Source: Durusdinium trenchii (lineage: Eukaryota; Sar; Dinophyceae; Suessiales; Symbiodiniaceae). From it: a DNA stretch of 64,000 nt. The position numbers and the translations under genes were made by a program. This document shows, one piece after another, positions 62,002-64,000 of this stretch (position 1 is the stretch's first letter; every line of letters starts with the position of its first letter). Under the pieces are notes generated by a model. That model saw nothing but the letters and a program-made list of their open reading frames with translations. It was not told the origin of the DNA and searched no databases. The stretch lies in NCBI GenBank assembly GCA_963970005.1, contig CAXAMN010001303.1, forward strand, positions 1 to 64,000. Reading direction: 5' to 3'.

Positions 62002-62803
62002 GCTCATCCTCATCCTTTGACGCAAGGTGTTTTTGCAGCATGCATTTATGCATTTGGGGTTGACCCCTTGCCGCTATATACCTGGTCGGAAGGTGGAAAA
62101 AACCAAGCTTCGCACACTGGACTCACCTGAGATAAAGGTTTTGCTGCCCAATCAACAATGGATTTGCTTGTAATGGTCGAAGGAGTTCAGGGTCTTGAAA
62201 TGGAACACAAAAACTGCTTCACCCCAGTCCCAGTATACCTTTTGCCGCCCTGTTCCTGTGTTCGCCCAGTCAGCTATGACATCGCCCACATTATAATCAT
62301 AAGTATATATATGGTTTCCATCACAGAGCCACGAAAGCAGTCGCCACGCTCAAGCTTCTAGGCTCAAGTCTTCATGCAATGGGCCTGGCTGGTTGACCTA
62401 GCACGCGAGGCTAGGGTTTCTGGCCGGTGGGAGGCTGCAGTTGCAACTGCAGCGTGGCTTGGCTCCTCCTGGTTGGCATCTTGTGCTGCTGCTGCGGCGT
62501 CTGCCTGGGAGGAGCCCTGGGTTTTTTCGCGCGCCTCAGCTTCCTGCAGAAGAGCGCTTCGTTTCTTGGCTGCAGCGGCAATTGCTCAGGCTGCCCCTGC
62601 AACTGAACCAGCATCGGGCGTGAGCCTGAGGAGGCGCCTCGCCGAGTACCGGGAGTGAGGCCTGTGAGCCAGGAGCAAGAAGTCCATGACCTCGCTGTCA
62701 CATTTGGGGGACTTGACTATCCGGATTTTGAGGACTTCCACTGGAGGGGAGGGTATTCCTTTACTGAGTTCTTTTTCCTTGGTTTCTGAACCGCTCCGTT
62801 CAG
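62002..62803. other. Region with Ala-rich frame and a dispersed repeat
   Basis: 62311-62360 (ATGGTTTCCATCACAGAGCC onward) is repeated with few changes at 63846-63895. An Ala-rich frame at 62374-62658 looks compositionally biased and is not taken as a gene. A short TA run (TATATATATGG) ends near 62313. Confidence 0.4.
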
Positions 62804-63229
62804 GTGGCCTGGACGCCTGGTTGGGAGGCAGATCTTTTGAGCTGCCGAACACCTGCTGATTTTGAGAGGTTGGATTTGTCCCCAGTTGAGCATTTGGCGC
62901 GGCGACTCCGCGCTACGCGGTCAGACGGCACACCGAGGGCCCGCTACAACTATACACCTGACGCGCCTCAGGCTAATCGGGTGTACATTGTGCTGCAAGG
63001 GGCGCCAGACAAGCCCCGTGGTTGGACTGAGGATTATTTGGCCTATCCGATCCTGAGGCTGTCAAGGGTTCTGGGGGTGTTCGCTTTGATCCCCGCTCCA
63101 CCCCAACGAGTTCCTTGTTCTTCGCAGAAAAGATCTGGTATCCCCGGAGGATGCATTGCTTCACTCGCAAACATCCATGTTCATTTTCGTTCGCAACCCC
63201 AAGACGTCCCGCTTAGCGTGCTCGGATAG
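62804..63229 (+). CDS. Fragment of an unidentified dinoflagellate-type protein
   Basis: The 141-codon frame contains RVYIVLQGAPDKPRGWTEDY and LAYPILRLSRV. The pattern of a beta-strand followed by GWTEDY resembles sequences common around dinoflagellate retroelement proteins, but this is recollection of a style, not an identification. Similarity in frame ends near 63100. Probably a fragment. Confidence 0.3.
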   Translation: MAWTPGWEADLLSCRTPADFERLDLSPVEHLARRLRATRSDGTPRARYNYTPDAPQANRVYIVLQGAPDKPRGWTEDYLAYPILRLSRVLGVFALIPAPPQRVPCSSQKRSGIPGGCIASLANIHVHFRSQPQDVPLSVLG

Positions 63230-64000
63230 ACGACGCATCCATTGTTTTCCTTGCACGTTGTTCATTTGGAACCTTAGCCCTGGAAGAGCAGTTGTTCCCA
63301 GCGTCCACTGCCGTGTTCCGGCGGAAGTGGAATGTTCCGGCGGAAGTGGAACGCCGTGTTAGATCACCTTGGCGTTCCTAGAAGGCAGTCAGAGCGGAGC
63401 CGCTCCAGGCACTTTACGTGGCTCAGGCGCCACGCATGAGTACATCTTGACTTCAGACATTTCCAAAAGGTCGTTGGGCAAAAGTTCGCACCTTGGAGTA
63501 CTACATCCAGGAGGTTGCAGCACAGCTTTTTCTGTTCAACCTCCCCTCCAAGGCTAGACACATCATTGCCCTCCTAGATGCCGATCTCTGTTGAAGCGGA
63601 TGTTTCCTTCAGAAGTGGCACACTATGCACAGCAGAAATGAGGGAGTGCAGGAAGCCCTCGTTGTTGGTTGAATACACCAGCAGTCGGCTGCTTCAATAA
63701 TAATAGTTTTTGGCACCCTACACTGGTCGTATAAGTTGAGCATTGGTTGACAGAGCTTCCACCAGCATTGTTGCAGCAGNNNNNNNNNNTGCACCCCGAA
63801 ACCGGGGTAGGGCAACTCAGGCACTGCAAAGAAAAAAACACCGTGATGGTTTCTATCACAGAGCCACGAAAGCAGTCGCCGCGCTCAAGCTTCTACCCTC
63901 CCACCTCCCAAAGCCCTTGTCGTTGCTTGAATGCACTAGCAGTCGGTTGCTTCAATAGTTTTTGGCACCCTACATTGGTCGTAGAAGTTGAACATTGGTT
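63230..64000. other. Right edge: direct repeats and an assembly gap
   Basis: A 19-base tandem repeat with GTTCCGGCGGAAGTGGAA occurs at about 63315-63350. Blocks 63654-63749 and 63912-64000 are direct repeats (AGTTTTTGGCACCCTACA core). Ten N bases lie at 63780-63789 between them. No gene supported. Confidence 0.55.

Noticed and set aside
62374..62658. Ala-rich 94-codon frame
   Set aside because: Composition follows GC-rich CTG/GCA repeats; both strands give equally long biased frames.
1..64000. Large DNA virus insertion as the source of the helicase, LRR and glycosyltransferase-like genes
   Set aside because: No capsid, packaging ATPase or family B polymerase motif was seen, and the genes carry spliced-leader relics expected of host-type mRNAs.
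1..64000. tRNA, rRNA, CRISPR arrays or bacterial operon signals
   Set aside because: None seen by eye on either strand; the context is eukaryotic.

Overview
The window looks like nuclear DNA of a dinoflagellate, probably a Symbiodiniaceae-type genome. The main reasons are degenerate copies of the dinoflagellate spliced leader (DinoSL, 3' end TTTTGGCTCAAG) in front of most gene-like blocks, mid-range GC, no recognisable introns or poly(A) sites, one-directional gene arrays, and a heavy load of retroelements that carry DNA-methyltransferase domains. No rRNA, tRNA, CRISPR or prokaryotic operon signal was seen. Organism assignment is inference; no database was consulted.

Layout. (1) 1-8261, mostly minus strand: copy 1 of a gene cluster here called A, B, C, D. 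A1, C1 and D1 lie on the minus strand and B1 on the plus strand. D1 is a very long polyprotein-like frame (glycosyltransferase-like, esterase-like, SF1 helicase) that runs off the left edge. A degraded extra D fragment (D3) lies at 8305-8800. (2) 8908-9692: non-coding, with a T/G-rich block. (3) 9693-23548, plus strand: one huge LINE-like element whose translated domains are, in order, an unrecognised N-terminal region, a USP-like cysteine protease domain, a DNMT3-like cytosine methyltransferase, an EEP (APE-type) endonuclease, a reverse transcriptase, a Zn-knuckle, RNase H and an 'LPRE...DIDI' module. It is broken by about eight frame changes and one in-frame duplication. (4) 23698-38567, plus strand: a small membrane-protein gene (M), cluster copy 2 (A2, B2, C2, D2), and two BspA-like leucine-rich-repeat genes, the first apparently continuous with D2. 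(5) 38568-42702: non-coding with T/G-rich blocks, then a 5'-truncated Ty1/copia remnant with a polypurine tract and the start of a 3' LTR. (6) 46206-54183: a structurally complete Ngaro/PAT-type tyrosine-recombinase (YR) retrotransposon with split direct repeats (A1-ORFs-B1-A2-B2), encoding an acidic ORF, tyrosine recombinase, Gag, and a methyltransferase-RT-RNase H polyprotein. (7) 54184-64000: mostly featureless DNA with a decayed minus-strand LINE RT, short repeat clusters and a sequence gap.

How it fits together. Cluster genes A to D occur twice, in opposite orientation, on the two sides of the LINE, with A1, B1, C1 and C2 still open. Each cluster gene tends to have its own fossil spliced leader, which suggests either retroposition of mature trans-spliced mRNAs or repeated SL capture. 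Two unrelated retroelements in the same 64 kb each carry a methyltransferase-like domain. Many frame breaks sit in homopolymers or exact ~30-bp tandem duplications, so some may be assembly errors rather than biology. The gap at 12972-12981 is flanked by the same 47 bases on both sides and is almost certainly a scaffolding artefact.
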